From: Ceratobasidium sp. AG-K
Taxonomy: Eukaryota; Basidiomycota; Agaricomycetes; Cantharellales; Ceratobasidiaceae
Reading direction: 5' to 3'
DNA: 64,000 bases
Assembly (NCBI GenBank): GCA_037039685.1
Contig: JAWNGF010000002.1
Location: forward strand, 4,030,001 to 4,094,000
The notes under the pieces are model-generated. The model was not told where the DNA came from and searched no databases. It worked only from the letters and a program-made list of their open reading frames with translations. The translations under genes and the position numbers were made by a program. Numbering within the stretch: position 1 is the stretch's first letter; every line of letters begins with the position of its first letter. Below are positions 12,190 to 21,582 of this stretch, one piece after another.

Positions 12190-12758
12190 CAGTGATGCCG
12201 TGACGGGGTCAAGGTCATGACCTCGTGACCTTCGACCTGGGTCGTGACTGCAGTCATGACCAGGGTCACCCGACAGTCAAGGTGTCAAAGTGGGGCATCA
12301 GCGTTATATGTGTACCTTAAATGACATGTTTATGTAACACCAGATACAAACCACAAAGCTCCAACCAACTTTTCCCTACAACTGGAGGATTTGAGCTAAT
12401 ATCGGCTTGTGATGTGGGATAAATATCAGCGAGACGGGTCGGGAGCATCGTTAAGGTAGGCTCTTCCTTCACGAGTTAATCCTGTAGTCTGCTACGACCC
12501 GTTAACAACGGATCCTTATGCATAATTTAGCAAGTTATGATATGCTCAGCCCAACCTTGGGCTTATGGTTCCTAAGCGGTGAGCATTGAGGCCAAGACTG
12601 GAGGATGGTAGCAACTAGACGTCTCCACGAGTGCGTGCACAAGGATTACGTCATCGCTGGCTAGCAAGCGCTGACCATTGTGACCTTTTGACGGCGTCAT
12701 GGGTCATTGAGGTCACACGGTCATGACACGGTCATGACCCGGGGTCACGACATCACTG
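12190..12758. mobile_element. hAT-like MITE (non-autonomous DNA transposon) with 8-bp target duplication
   Basis: The element starts CAGTGATGCCGTGAC (12190) and its right end, read on the minus strand from 12758, starts CAGTGATGTCGTGAC, so the ends are terminal inverted repeats with one mismatch in the first 15 bases; similarity continues through GGTCATGACC. AGCAAAAC occurs immediately outside both ends (12182-12189 and 12759-12766), a perfect 8-bp target-site duplication. An 8-bp duplication with CAGTG ends is typical of the hAT superfamily (established knowledge). The element is 569 bp long with no transposase frame. Several copies of the palindrome GTCATGAC and of GTGACC lie inside both ends, as expected of transposase-binding subterminal repeats. 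Confidence 0.85.
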
Positions 12759-13315
12759 AGCAAAACTACGAAGTTGGCCTCGTAAATGTTGCCGCGTAAT
12801 CATTGTCCGTCCGAGTCAGCATGATCCGATCAGTCACCACGGGATCTGCACAACGGAGGATGTTCAATGGGGCTCGGCGTGCCCCACTCCGTGGATGCTC
12901 TCCAGAAACACTCTGTGGCACAGAGATGTGCGAGCGGCGAAAATCTCCAAGATGTGTTAATTTCAACCAACCAATTGTAATTCCTCGTGGCTCTCCACCA
13001 TTAGAGGTACCAACTATTAGTTCACAACAAAAGCAAAGTCAACCAAACCGAACGGCGTGCGGGGTCAGCTCTCTATTCCACGGATTTTTTGTGCACATCA
13101 CGGCATCAACTTTTGCGTGTCTCCCCCCCGAACGTTGGGTATCGCTACGATAATATCTCAAGGTTGCGAATCGGGCCATACATATTATGTCTCGCCTTGA
13201 GAAGGATATTCAGCCCTGCTGCCGCTGACCGCCTCTATACTTTACTCCACCACAGAACATCCGCCGCATCTCTACCTTCTTCACTAGAGTCACCTTGTAT
13301 TCCCTCGGTTGATCC
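12759..13315. other. Intergenic, MITE to methyltransferase 3
   Basis: Begins with the right target duplication (12759-12766). The rest is spacer and the 5' flank of copy 3. Nothing else recognised. Confidence 0.5.
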
Positions 13316-14581
13316 ATGCCCGTGTACCCATCGTACGACTCCACAACGGGCGGCCTGGTCTACCATGTCGTGCCTGATCCCCCAACTAATGCGCAATCCA
13401 TATCGGATATCGTGTCGGAGACGGAATCCGACATGTCTGGAATGACAATAGTCTCGGATGATGTACCAGGTGAGTACCGAGCCCTTGCGACCCCAAACTA
13501 CAGCTTATAATTTATATATATATATTTCATCAATAATAGAATACTTTATCGAGTACTACGGCCGACAACAACCCGCAAGCGAGAACGCCATTCGATGGTT
13601 TCCTGCGGACAACACAAGACGGTATATACTACGACATGTAGTGGACAAGTATGTCCTCGGCTTTAACTACTTCGGGCCTGTAAAAGAGGTGTTGACGGGT
13701 CCAGGACGTAATGCGCTCGAGATTGGGACGAGAGACGGAACTTGGTGGGTTTATTTCAAACGGATCCGTGTGGTATCGACCATCCAGCTGATTGCCATTT
13801 CTACAGGACGCAGGAAATGGCCGCCGAGTTCCCTCATGTCCAGTTTCGAAGTGTGGATATAGCCCCGATCATCGCGCACGTGCCACAGCAGAACATTCTA
13901 TTTGAGGTGTACGATATAGGCGAGGGGCTCATGGTAGAGGACAACTCGCAGGACTGTGTGTTCGTCAACATGTCCGTCGAATTGGTGATTTACGAGTATT
14001 ATTTCTATCCTCGTGCTTGAGCTGATAGGGTCTTTGGTTAGGTTCGGGATTACCAAGCACTCCTTCGTGAAGTGTACCGTGTACTAAAGCCGGGTGGACT
14101 TCTTCACGTACGCGAATTTTCTCCTGGGATTTGGGACCCCCGAAACGAGTTCAAGATCCCTCGGGCAACGGCTCCTTTAGCGTGCCAACTATTCGATATC
14201 ATTCGACAGTCGATGATCAATCTCGGTGCTGATCCAGATATGTGCGACAAACTACCCGCATGGTTGCGTCCCGGTTCGGAGTTATGGGAGGGTTGCGATC
14301 CAAAAGCAGGGTTCGAGAGAATTGGCTCGATTGTCAAGTCATGTGCCACATACCCCCACGATAACCATCCTTGCTCGGCCAAGATTGATCGCAGGTTCGG
14401 ACCGTTGATTGGGCACTTGTACTGGGTATGTTTGCGCGATTCGTTGGGTATGTTGCGAGAGTCGGGGCTGAGCGATGAGGAGGCCAACAAACTGATTGCT
14501 GATGTGATTGAGGAGTCCAAGAATCCGGAGAAGTGTACGCTGTGGAAGATGTATGCGCTGTATGCTACAAAAATTGCTTGA
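13316..14581 (+). CDS. SAM-dependent methyltransferase, tandem copy 3
   Basis: Exons 13316-13469, 13540-13744, 13807-13984 and 14042-14581 give 358 aa. Phases match copies 1 and 2; exon 1 is 3 bases shorter and exon 2 is 15 bases shorter, the latter by a five-residue gap just before motif I. Motif I is ALEIGTRDGTW and post-III is RVLKPGGLLHVREF. The C-terminal half keeps the family pattern: DICDKL-like PDMCDKLPAWLRPGSELW, GFERI, and the final YALYATKIA. The frame and splice sites are intact. As with its sister copies, the product is predicted to be a soluble SAM methyltransferase of unknown substrate. Confidence 0.85.
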
Positions 14582-14960
14582 TCTTCGGGGAAACTAATCT
14601 TGTTCAAATATTGCACAATCCTCTGATACCAAAGCTGAGGCCCCGCAAACAGCAAGATGAACTTGTAATCTTCGAGTCATAGTGGTGGTAAATTAGGTTC
14701 GGTGCTAGAGGGCGGCACGTCGCAAGAGCTGTCAGGAGGCGTCATATCCGGTTACACATTTGGGGCCGGATAGGAACGCAGTGCCTGGTTTTGATGAGGA
14801 GCGCCATGCACACCACCGCATTTATGGCGCGCGGGAAGTGATGACTATTAATAAGGCCTTGGGAGGCTGGTCATCAAGCCCACCCGCCTCAGAGCCCACA
14901 CAACATTGTAAGCACGGGTCAGCGTGTTGTATCATTAATTAATTCACCCACGCAGGCCCA
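14582..14960. other. Intergenic, 379 bp
   Basis: Spacer between methyltransferase 3 and the first MGCIPSK gene. Nothing recognised. Confidence 0.5.
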
Positions 14961-15374
14961 ATGGGATGCATTCCTAGCAAAAAGTCGCTATCTACGCCGC
15001 CTGAAATGTGCCCAGTAGCCATCGTCCGTCCTTCGCAACTGAATGCAGAGCGAATAAGCATCGAGAAACTCGATGAATTGCTGCTGCATACTCCAAGTAC
15101 TCCTTTATCCCCGAGCTCGACAGTGAAGCCTTCAGTTTCACTTACAGATCAGGCACCTCTGCCCAGGCGGCCCGATTGTATTGCACCTCGTCCACCACAG
15201 CCTCAAACCATACCAGAACGGCGCAACAAGGCTGACCAAAATATTCAGGATCAAGGAGGGAACACCGCTACGGGCGCTGTTACTGCATTCGGAGCGGTCG
15301 CCCAAGGGGATGCGGCGGTAGCGGGTGCAGGGGGCGCAGGAGGAGACGGGGGTGGAGACGGAGGGGGGGAGTAA
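14961..15374 (+). CDS. MGCIPSK lipid-anchored Gly-rich protein, copy 1
   Basis: A single unspliced frame of 137 aa. It starts MGCIPSK: Gly2 with Ser6 fits the N-myristoylation consensus and the adjacent Cys3 is a typical palmitoylation site, so attachment to a membrane by dual acylation is predicted. The middle (about residues 8-95) is Pro/Ser/Thr-rich and without predicted fold. The end is Ala/Gly-rich and finishes with Gly runs and a terminal GGGE. The same first seven residues and the same GGGE end occur in the gene at 17943-18326, with the middle almost unalignable. No enzymatic domain is present. Conservation of only the two ends suggests a tethered, disordered protein. Confidence 0.6.
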   Translation: MGCIPSKKSLSTPPEMCPVAIVRPSQLNAERISIEKLDELLLHTPSTPLSPSSTVKPSVSLTDQAPLPRRPDCIAPRPPQPQTIPERRNKADQNIQDQGGNTATGAVTAFGAVAQGDAAVAGAGGAGGDGGGDGGGE

Positions 15375-16432
15375 TGTAAAGTTATAACAGTGGAAACACC
15401 CATCATTGATGCTGATGCGATGATATCGTCTGCAAGGTTCTCTTAACGATAGGGGGACAGTAGCGAGTGAGAACCTAAGGCGGAAGTTCAGGTAGTATTG
15501 GTTTATAGTAAGCCTCGTGGGGAGACTAAATGATTGCAGTGCGATCTAGGACGATGGGACATACCAGCCAAGATATTCTTGAGCACATTGTAAATGCATA
15601 GCATTTGAGCCCGATGGGCAAGAGCCATGTGTTTTCGTTTGTCCTTGCATATGCTGAATTAGGCTTTCAGAGCCTTGGAGGTCGGTGAAGCACGCAAAAT
15701 TCCACCTGTACGTGCGCGCGTGAGGCTTGAGTATTGCGGTCCACCCGCGTCCGGCGCTCAAAACAGGGTTTGGACCCGCATCGACTCCAAGCCCGTCTGT
15801 CGTTAATTGGCTACCTTAATCGGCCCAAATTATCTATTAATTCATCAATGTCTTGGGAATTTCAGTTGGGCCAGACCACGCACGCGAGAGGCGACATCGG
15901 AAACTACCGTGAAAGCTGACACATGAGGCTTCGATAAGAGTGTCATGTCAAGAGTGATCATGAATATCCACAGCACGCAATCTCATCGGACAGTTATTTT
16001 CAGTTCAGAGTCGAGAGAAGCGTATATGCGCGTCTATCTAATGTTGAGATGAGCGCGCCTGGTTCCTGGGCAAGTGCCACTCTGTCAATCAAGGTGCTAC
16101 CTCAGTCCAAGAGGGTTTTGCTCTTTGGAGGTTCAACAAACTCCGAGCTTCTCTGACAAGGTATTGACTAGGATGCTCAATCGTCGTTCTACTGTCTTCT
16201 TTTAGCTTGCACATGCTGGAGACGCGAGGCTATTATTTACCACTAGCTCTACTCTTCAGGAAAAATTGATATAAATCGTTAGTTGCGGTCGTCCTCGTGT
16301 GATCGAGGCTTGTTGTAGTGAATTTGAAATACCTGAATTCTTGCTGGATTTGACACCTCTTTCCTCTGTGCTCTTCGAAGCCTTTACGCGAGAATCGGTG
16401 CAGACCTCACAAACCTTTTCTAGTGTTCTGTC
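15375..16432. other. Intergenic, 1.06 kb
   Basis: No gene, RNA or repeat recognised between the MGCIPSK copy 1 gene and TM-B. Confidence 0.5.
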
Positions 16433-17397
16433 ATGTCTGAAATACTAGAGAGCATGTCAACCGATGCTGGCCGAGTGGCCTCGCTCGGGCCTATATCCTC
16501 CCCTTCTGGGGTGCCTGCTTCGCCAACATCTATTCCAACGGTTCTCGATACGAAGATAGGTGCCAAGGTGGACACCGACGTCGACAGCAAGAATAAACTG
16601 GTCGTCGAATCAGCCCCCGATGCTGAAAAGCCCGTAACGCAGCGACTCCAATGGACTGTCGAAGAGCGTGCTTCGCCCCTAACATCAGCGAAGAGCATCG
16701 ACAATGAGTGTGGAATCAAAGTATAGCCAGATGACCGAAAATTACTCTGAAATTCTTCCGCGCTACAATGCATTGGCAAGGTAAGTTGGTTTTGGGGTAT
16801 GATTTTGCTGTGTCTCGCCCTGATCTACTTGGTTGGTTCACTTGGGTACTTCTCGCTGGGTTTATGCTTGGTCCAGGGGCTCAGCGGGCAACTCAGTAGG
16901 CAACGGGTCCGGGGTCGCAAATCCCGTGGGCCTTGTTAAAAAGGTTCCGCTCTTGATACTCTCGATTATATGCAGCGGTATCGGGGCCATTGGTATGATC
17001 GCACTCTGGATCAAACGGAGGGACAACTACATCTGGCTCATTCATAAGATATTTTCGTGCGTCAGACCGTACTCCAGTGAGACGTGGAGAGCTTACGTCA
17101 AAGTTTAGCCCTGGGTTTCTGAACGGTCTTGCCGGGACACTCGCTGCTTCAATAAATATTTGGGTGATTCAAGGCGGCCATTTTAGATTCAATGCGGAGA
17201 CGATTGTTACCATCTCGATCACCGCAGGATCCACTGTGATCTGTCTTTTGCTGATGCTAATCTACCAACTTGTGCTACTACCGGTGAAGCGGGAACATCA
17301 ACGGTTGAAACGGGCGGCGAGAATGCAGGATCTAGAGGGGCCTACCTACAAAGGCGGAGCTGAAGAACAAGACTTTAAATATGCCCAAGATCAGTAG
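16433..17397 (+). pseudogene. TM-B: damaged or re-spliced paralogue of TM-A
   Basis: Exon 2 (16877-17056) and exon 3 (17109-17397) mirror TM-A in phase and motif: KVPLLILSIICSGIGAIGM, a second span region after PGFLNGLAG, and ITAGSTVICLLLMLIYQLVLL, then a charged tail. Three things are irregular. The first exon frame from 16433 (MSEILESMSTDAG) stops at 16726, whereas the conserved exon-end (ENYSEILPRYNALAR, ending 16780) is in another frame, which opens with an ATG at about 16704. Where TM-A has an AG acceptor before FTW, TM-B has only GG. The FTWVLLAGFMLGP span is then followed by a stop unless one base is added to the G run 16876-16879. Splicing to the AG at 16875-16876 rescues the frame but removes span 1. 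It may be a pseudogene, an altered gene, or partly a sequence error. Confidence 0.6.
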
Positions 17398-17942
17398 CCA
17401 ATGCTCTAAGTATGTTCTAAATACGCCTAGTATGATTCGACGTATGAGCATATGTTTATAAGGTACATAAGGTTTCGCTTGTATTTGTTGGTACAGAAGA
17501 AAGCATTGTATTGATAAATCTTTCTACGTTGAACTATGCATTGCTTTAACTACGGCTCCATGTCCAAAATATGATTGCTTGACGGTGGCTGTAAACTCCT
17601 CTAGTTGGTCCTAGGTCTGTGCCGAGGTTATTGATAACGCCTTCCTGGGGAAATGGCTTTTATAGTCGAGATAGGTGCATTATTGCTATTTGTTATTCAG
17701 GTAAGAGCTATTTGCGGTTCAAGAACATCGGGCGCTCCAAAGGCTAGCAAGGTCGGTTGGTGCGCATATAGGCCCCTGAGCGCTACTTCAAGTACTGAAA
17801 TGAGTCTATTGCGACCCTTATTTGGCACTATTTATATACTGCACAACCAAGCCGGCATCACGTACCGCCATCAACCATCGCCCTCAAGGTTCGTTCAACA
17901 GCATCCATGGAACTGGACTCTCTAAACTATTAGGATTGATAG
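17398..17942. other. Intergenic, 545 bp
   Basis: Spacer between TM-B and the second MGCIPSK gene; nothing recognised. Confidence 0.5.
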
Positions 17943-18326
17943 ATGGGCTGCATACCAAGCAAACCCCCATCTGAACCGACTGCTCAACCTAAACCTGCTG
18001 CTACTGCTAAGTCTGATGTTGCGGCCGAGCCCCCCGCCGCTACAAGTCAACATGTGCCGGAAGTAACTCTCCACGAAGCGACACCTGTCCATAGTCGCAA
18101 GAGTACGGAACATAACAAGCCCGCGGTGGAACAGCCCAAATCCGAAGAGAAGAAAGACGGAGGCCCGACCAGTGCCGGTGGTGGACAGGGTGGGGGAAAT
18201 CCGGGAGCCACCGCGGGAGCTGTCGTTGGAAACGCTGAAGGTAGTGGCGGTGCTGGGAGTGGTGGGGGAGGAGGAGGAGGAGGAGGAGGTGGTGGTGGTG
18301 ATGGTGGGGGAGGAGGAGGCGAGTAA
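17943..18326 (+). CDS. MGCIPSK lipid-anchored Gly-rich protein, copy 2
   Basis: One exon, 127 aa. The N-terminus MGCIPSK is identical to that of copy 1 (14961) and again gives a myristoylation (Gly2) plus palmitoylation (Cys3) signal. Residues 8-75 are rich in Pro, Ala, Lys, Glu and Ser with no fold. From about residue 80 to the end the protein is nearly all Gly with Ala, Asn and Asp, ending GGGE. The Gly tract is written in GGN codons that form an unstable GGA/GGT microsatellite at 18250-18325, so tail length is likely to vary between strains. Predicted role: membrane-tethered disordered protein; function unknown. Confidence 0.6.
   Translation: MGCIPSKPPSEPTAQPKPAATAKSDVAAEPPAATSQHVPEVTLHEATPVHSRKSTEHNKPAVEQPKSEEKKDGGPTSAGGGQGGGNPGATAGAVVGNAEGSGGAGSGGGGGGGGGGGGGDGGGGGGE
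18250..18325 (+). repeat. GGN-codon microsatellite coding for poly-Gly
   Basis: A run of GGA/GGT/GGG triplets inside the second MGCIPSK gene. It codes for the Gly tail and is expected to be length-polymorphic. Confidence 0.8.
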
Positions 18327-18643
18327 AAAATTGTGACCAACCATTCTTGGGCGTTCTTGAGGATAGCTCGTCTGGAACGGATGTTCAGGACTTTAAGCTA
18401 TGTACCAATACTCCTGTTGTCTGTAATACCCCTTTTTTCGTTATTCACCAAAGGTCTTTTGCCGAATGTTTCATGTGGGAACGCGCACTCGACTAATTTT
18501 GTCACAGATGTTGCAACGGAGCATGGATTACAATGAACAAATGCCGGCATCTTCGGGGGCGTGAAATGGTATCGAAAAGAAATGCAAAAATACGGAGGAG
18601 AGGCAAATCGAAAAAGTCCCATCACCAGTCAGCCATCATAGAC
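18327..18643. other. Intergenic, convergent 3' flanks
   Basis: 317 bp between the MGCIPSK copy 2 stop and the stop of the minus-strand pseudokinase gene. Nothing recognised. Confidence 0.5.
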
Positions 18644-20763
18644 TCAGAATTCCATAGCCTGAGGCTGCCGCCTCATGTCTTCCAACTCTGCAATCGTTTC
18701 CTGTATTGTTGGCCGCTGTGCAGCATCCCGAGTCCAGCATCGCACAAATAAATCCCACAGCCTATCCGGGATCTCGATCCCCTCCCTTCCTCCTGTCGTC
18801 GACTGTATACTGGAGCTCATACTCGACGATCGAGTAGGGCCCAGTCCTGGCCGAGGTCGCTCAGGAATCCTCCCCATTGCTACCTCCATCACGACCGACC
18901 CCGGCATCTTGATTCGGCTGTACGGCACCTTGTCGCTATAAAGCTCAAGCGCGGTCATCGCCCACGAATAGATATCTGACTTGAGCGTCATTTGACCCCC
19001 GTCTTCGTGAAGTTCGGGTGCCATCCAACGGTAGCACCCATTGGCGCCTGTGGATTGCGTAAAAGGGACGGCGGTGAGGTCTTCTAGGGCCTTTGCGAGA
19101 CCGAAATCTGCGAGAAGCTGCGAGAAGGGACGGTTAGTATACACTAGATGAAGGGAAATGATCTGAACTTACTGCTCCTCCGCCGTCACCTATCAGCACA
19201 TTTGAACCTTGAAGGGATCCATGGGCAATGGGCGGGTTCTGGGAGTGTAGGTAACGAAGACCATAAGCGATTTCGAGGATCTGAGTGAACGTCAGTTGGA
19301 CCGGAATAGACTGGCAAGTATCGCAGCCACTCACGAGTTTAAGCCGATCTGCGTTGGGGTTCTTCTTGAGATATTTGGGCGCATCCCCGTTCTCGCACCA
19401 TGGGCTAACGAGATAACTGTCCTTGCACGTTAGTTGGTGAATATCAACGAAACTTGAGTATACTAACAATGAAGAGCCACCGGTAAACGATGCAACACCA
19501 TAAAACCGTAGGATATATTTGCTCTTCATTCGATGCCAGATATTGACTTGTCGGTGGAATCTCTGTCAACACAGTTTGTTGAGTATTGGCCTTTACGCTT
19601 GCCCATGCACGTGAACTCACCCTAACGTTCCCTTCTGAAGCTTTGGAACTCCTCAACACCTTGACTGCAACCTTTTCTTCACCCAGCCACAATCCCTCAT
19701 AGACGTCGTAAACGGTACTTCCCGCGATGGGCGCGGTGCTCACGAGTTTGCACTCGTGCCCTTCGAGAAAGGCAATTGGTGGGAGTTGACCCGATGCTTG
19801 TTGCATTCCAAGTAGTCCGCGGGAGATGTTGGCGTGAGTGGGAGAGTCGACGGGATGCGAGCGGAGTTCCTACACAATCAAACAAGTTAACCTTATGGGT
19901 CGGTTATCCTAGCCTTGGTGTGGACGTACGAGTTGGAAGGTTTTCATGACGTCGGTAAACTTTTCCATATTTACGAGCAATAGGCCCATATCCTCTCGCA
20001 GCTCTTCTTGGTTCTCGAGCATCGAGATCATCATGCGCTTGATCTCGAGCTTGTCCGCCTCGCGGGCAGCGTCCATTTGAACGTTCAAATTGAATAGCTG
20101 AAGCTGAGTAGCAATCTGAGTGTATATGTTAGTACGAAATAATCTAGAGCGAGTGTGTTTCGCCTGACCTGAAAGTTTTGGCAGCACGAGTCGAGCTGTC
20201 CCATGTTTCGCTCAATTTCTACCGTGATGTCGTCATTCTTAACAAAGCTCTTGAGTGCGCTCCAGTCGGCCCACTTGTTCATAGAAAGGTGGATCCCTTT
20301 GATAGTACTGTGCGATAATGGTCAGCGCGCCCGGCTATCACACAATGCTTTGACACGTACTTTATAAATTCTTCAATAGTCTGGTTGAGTACCGTTGCCT
20401 CAAGTCCCTGGGCGTTGTCTCGTATAGTAATGAATATGTAAACGCAGCGTGCACGCAACACTTTACATCGCTCTCTATAAATACACAATAAGCGTCAGTG
20501 GCTAGCCCATGTGGCACACGTCTCGAACCAAAGGAGTCAAAATGAGCACAGCTTTGGCCGCGGATAATGGAGGGCGGCGCAGATGCGTCCATCGCGCTAA
20601 TTGTACAGCATGCGGAAAACACTGACTTGTTTACTTTTATCTGCTCAACCGTGTTCCATATCTGTTCTAGAACTATGCATGCAGCCGGAAGCGCGGGGAG
20701 GAACCCGCAAGAACCTGCAAGCTCGAGAAAGTTGATCGACCCGCGAAAGATCAGGTCAAGCAT
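18644..20763 (-). CDS. MLKL-like N-terminal helical domain fused to a TKL-type pseudokinase
   Basis: Nine exons (20763-20627, 20474-20361, 20307-20169, 20115-19930, 19869-19621, 19562-19468, 19416-19335, 19280-19173, 19117-18644) join in phase to 527 aa. Residues 1-190 form amphipathic helices (GSCGFLPALPAACIVLEQI, KWADWSALKSFV, a long coiled helix with MISMLENQEELREDM) in the style of fungal proteins annotated with an MLKL N-terminal/adaptor domain. The kinase domain (about 220-527) keeps VAVK (Lys262), DFG (Asp374) and an APE-region WMAPEL. The catalytic loop reads AHGSLQGSN: the HRD/HGD Asp is Ser356 and the next Lys is Gln, while Asn361 remains. Loss of the catalytic base predicts little or no phosphotransfer. 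It is divergent from the DUF2264 gene. Confidence 0.85.
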
Positions 20764-21582
20764 CGGGACTGGAGGAGCAGTCAGGAACCGAAACTAGGTT
20801 GTTGTTGGCCCACGACAGGGCGGAAGAGCGCAGACAAAGAACCGTCGACACGGGCGAGGGTGCTGGTGCTGTGCGCGAGGAGCACCTAGTCAGCTCGAGA
20901 TATATGCAAGCTGCTCACGAGGCTGTGTTCGAAGGTCTTGTAGAAGGAGCGCTACGTGTGTAATTGAGTAGCGGTGGAAACCAACGGCCACGCACTGTAA
21001 GTGGAGGATTCGGGGATAATGAAGGGAGCGCAGCAAGTCTATCCAGTGCCCGCAGACCAGTTCTCAATTGGAAGAAAATGCGGTTCTGCATCATCGTTCG
21101 AAGGCGCCCAGTATGTAAGCAGGATGATGACTCAGTGTTCGATCGGACGCCCACCGACTGTGTCCACATGTGGAATTTCTTGGAATGAGAGTCGCTCCAA
21201 GTCCAGGATGCTAATGAACGACACTGACCGCGCACAACATGTTGGGTAGTGAGCGTATCGGTATGAATACCCGAATTCTCAGAGTTAGGTGGGCCTAACA
21301 TCATCCAATGGTTCTTCTCGTCATTAACACGTGGGGTCGTGGGTGGCAGGTGCTTTGTACAAGCCGCCTCATCCTCGTTACTGGAGTGCAAGCGACTCGT
21401 TGATGGTGAATTCTCGTCGTCGGTCAGTCACGTGAATAATCTCCGTTTGGATGAGGCCCGGAAACTCGGTCCGGCGAAGATCGCTCAACCGTTTATGGTT
21501 TCACCCCCGGCGCGGGATACTCCGTTTCCCAGTATAAAAGACGCGATGATGCATTCGAGAGAGCGGCTTTCTTGCTATATTG
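20764..21582. promoter_or_regulatory. Divergent promoter region with TATA box for the DUF2264 gene (21533-21540)
   Basis: 819 bp separate the starts of the minus-strand pseudokinase gene and the plus-strand DUF2264 gene. GTATAAAAG at 21532-21540 lies about 45 bases before the ATG at 21583 and is a good TATA box. Open frames here on either strand look like chance. Confidence 0.55.

Noticed and set aside
20915..21391. Minus-strand frame of 158 codons between the pseudokinase and DUF2264 genes
   Set aside because: No domain-like content, not needed by either neighbour, and it lies in the shared promoter region.
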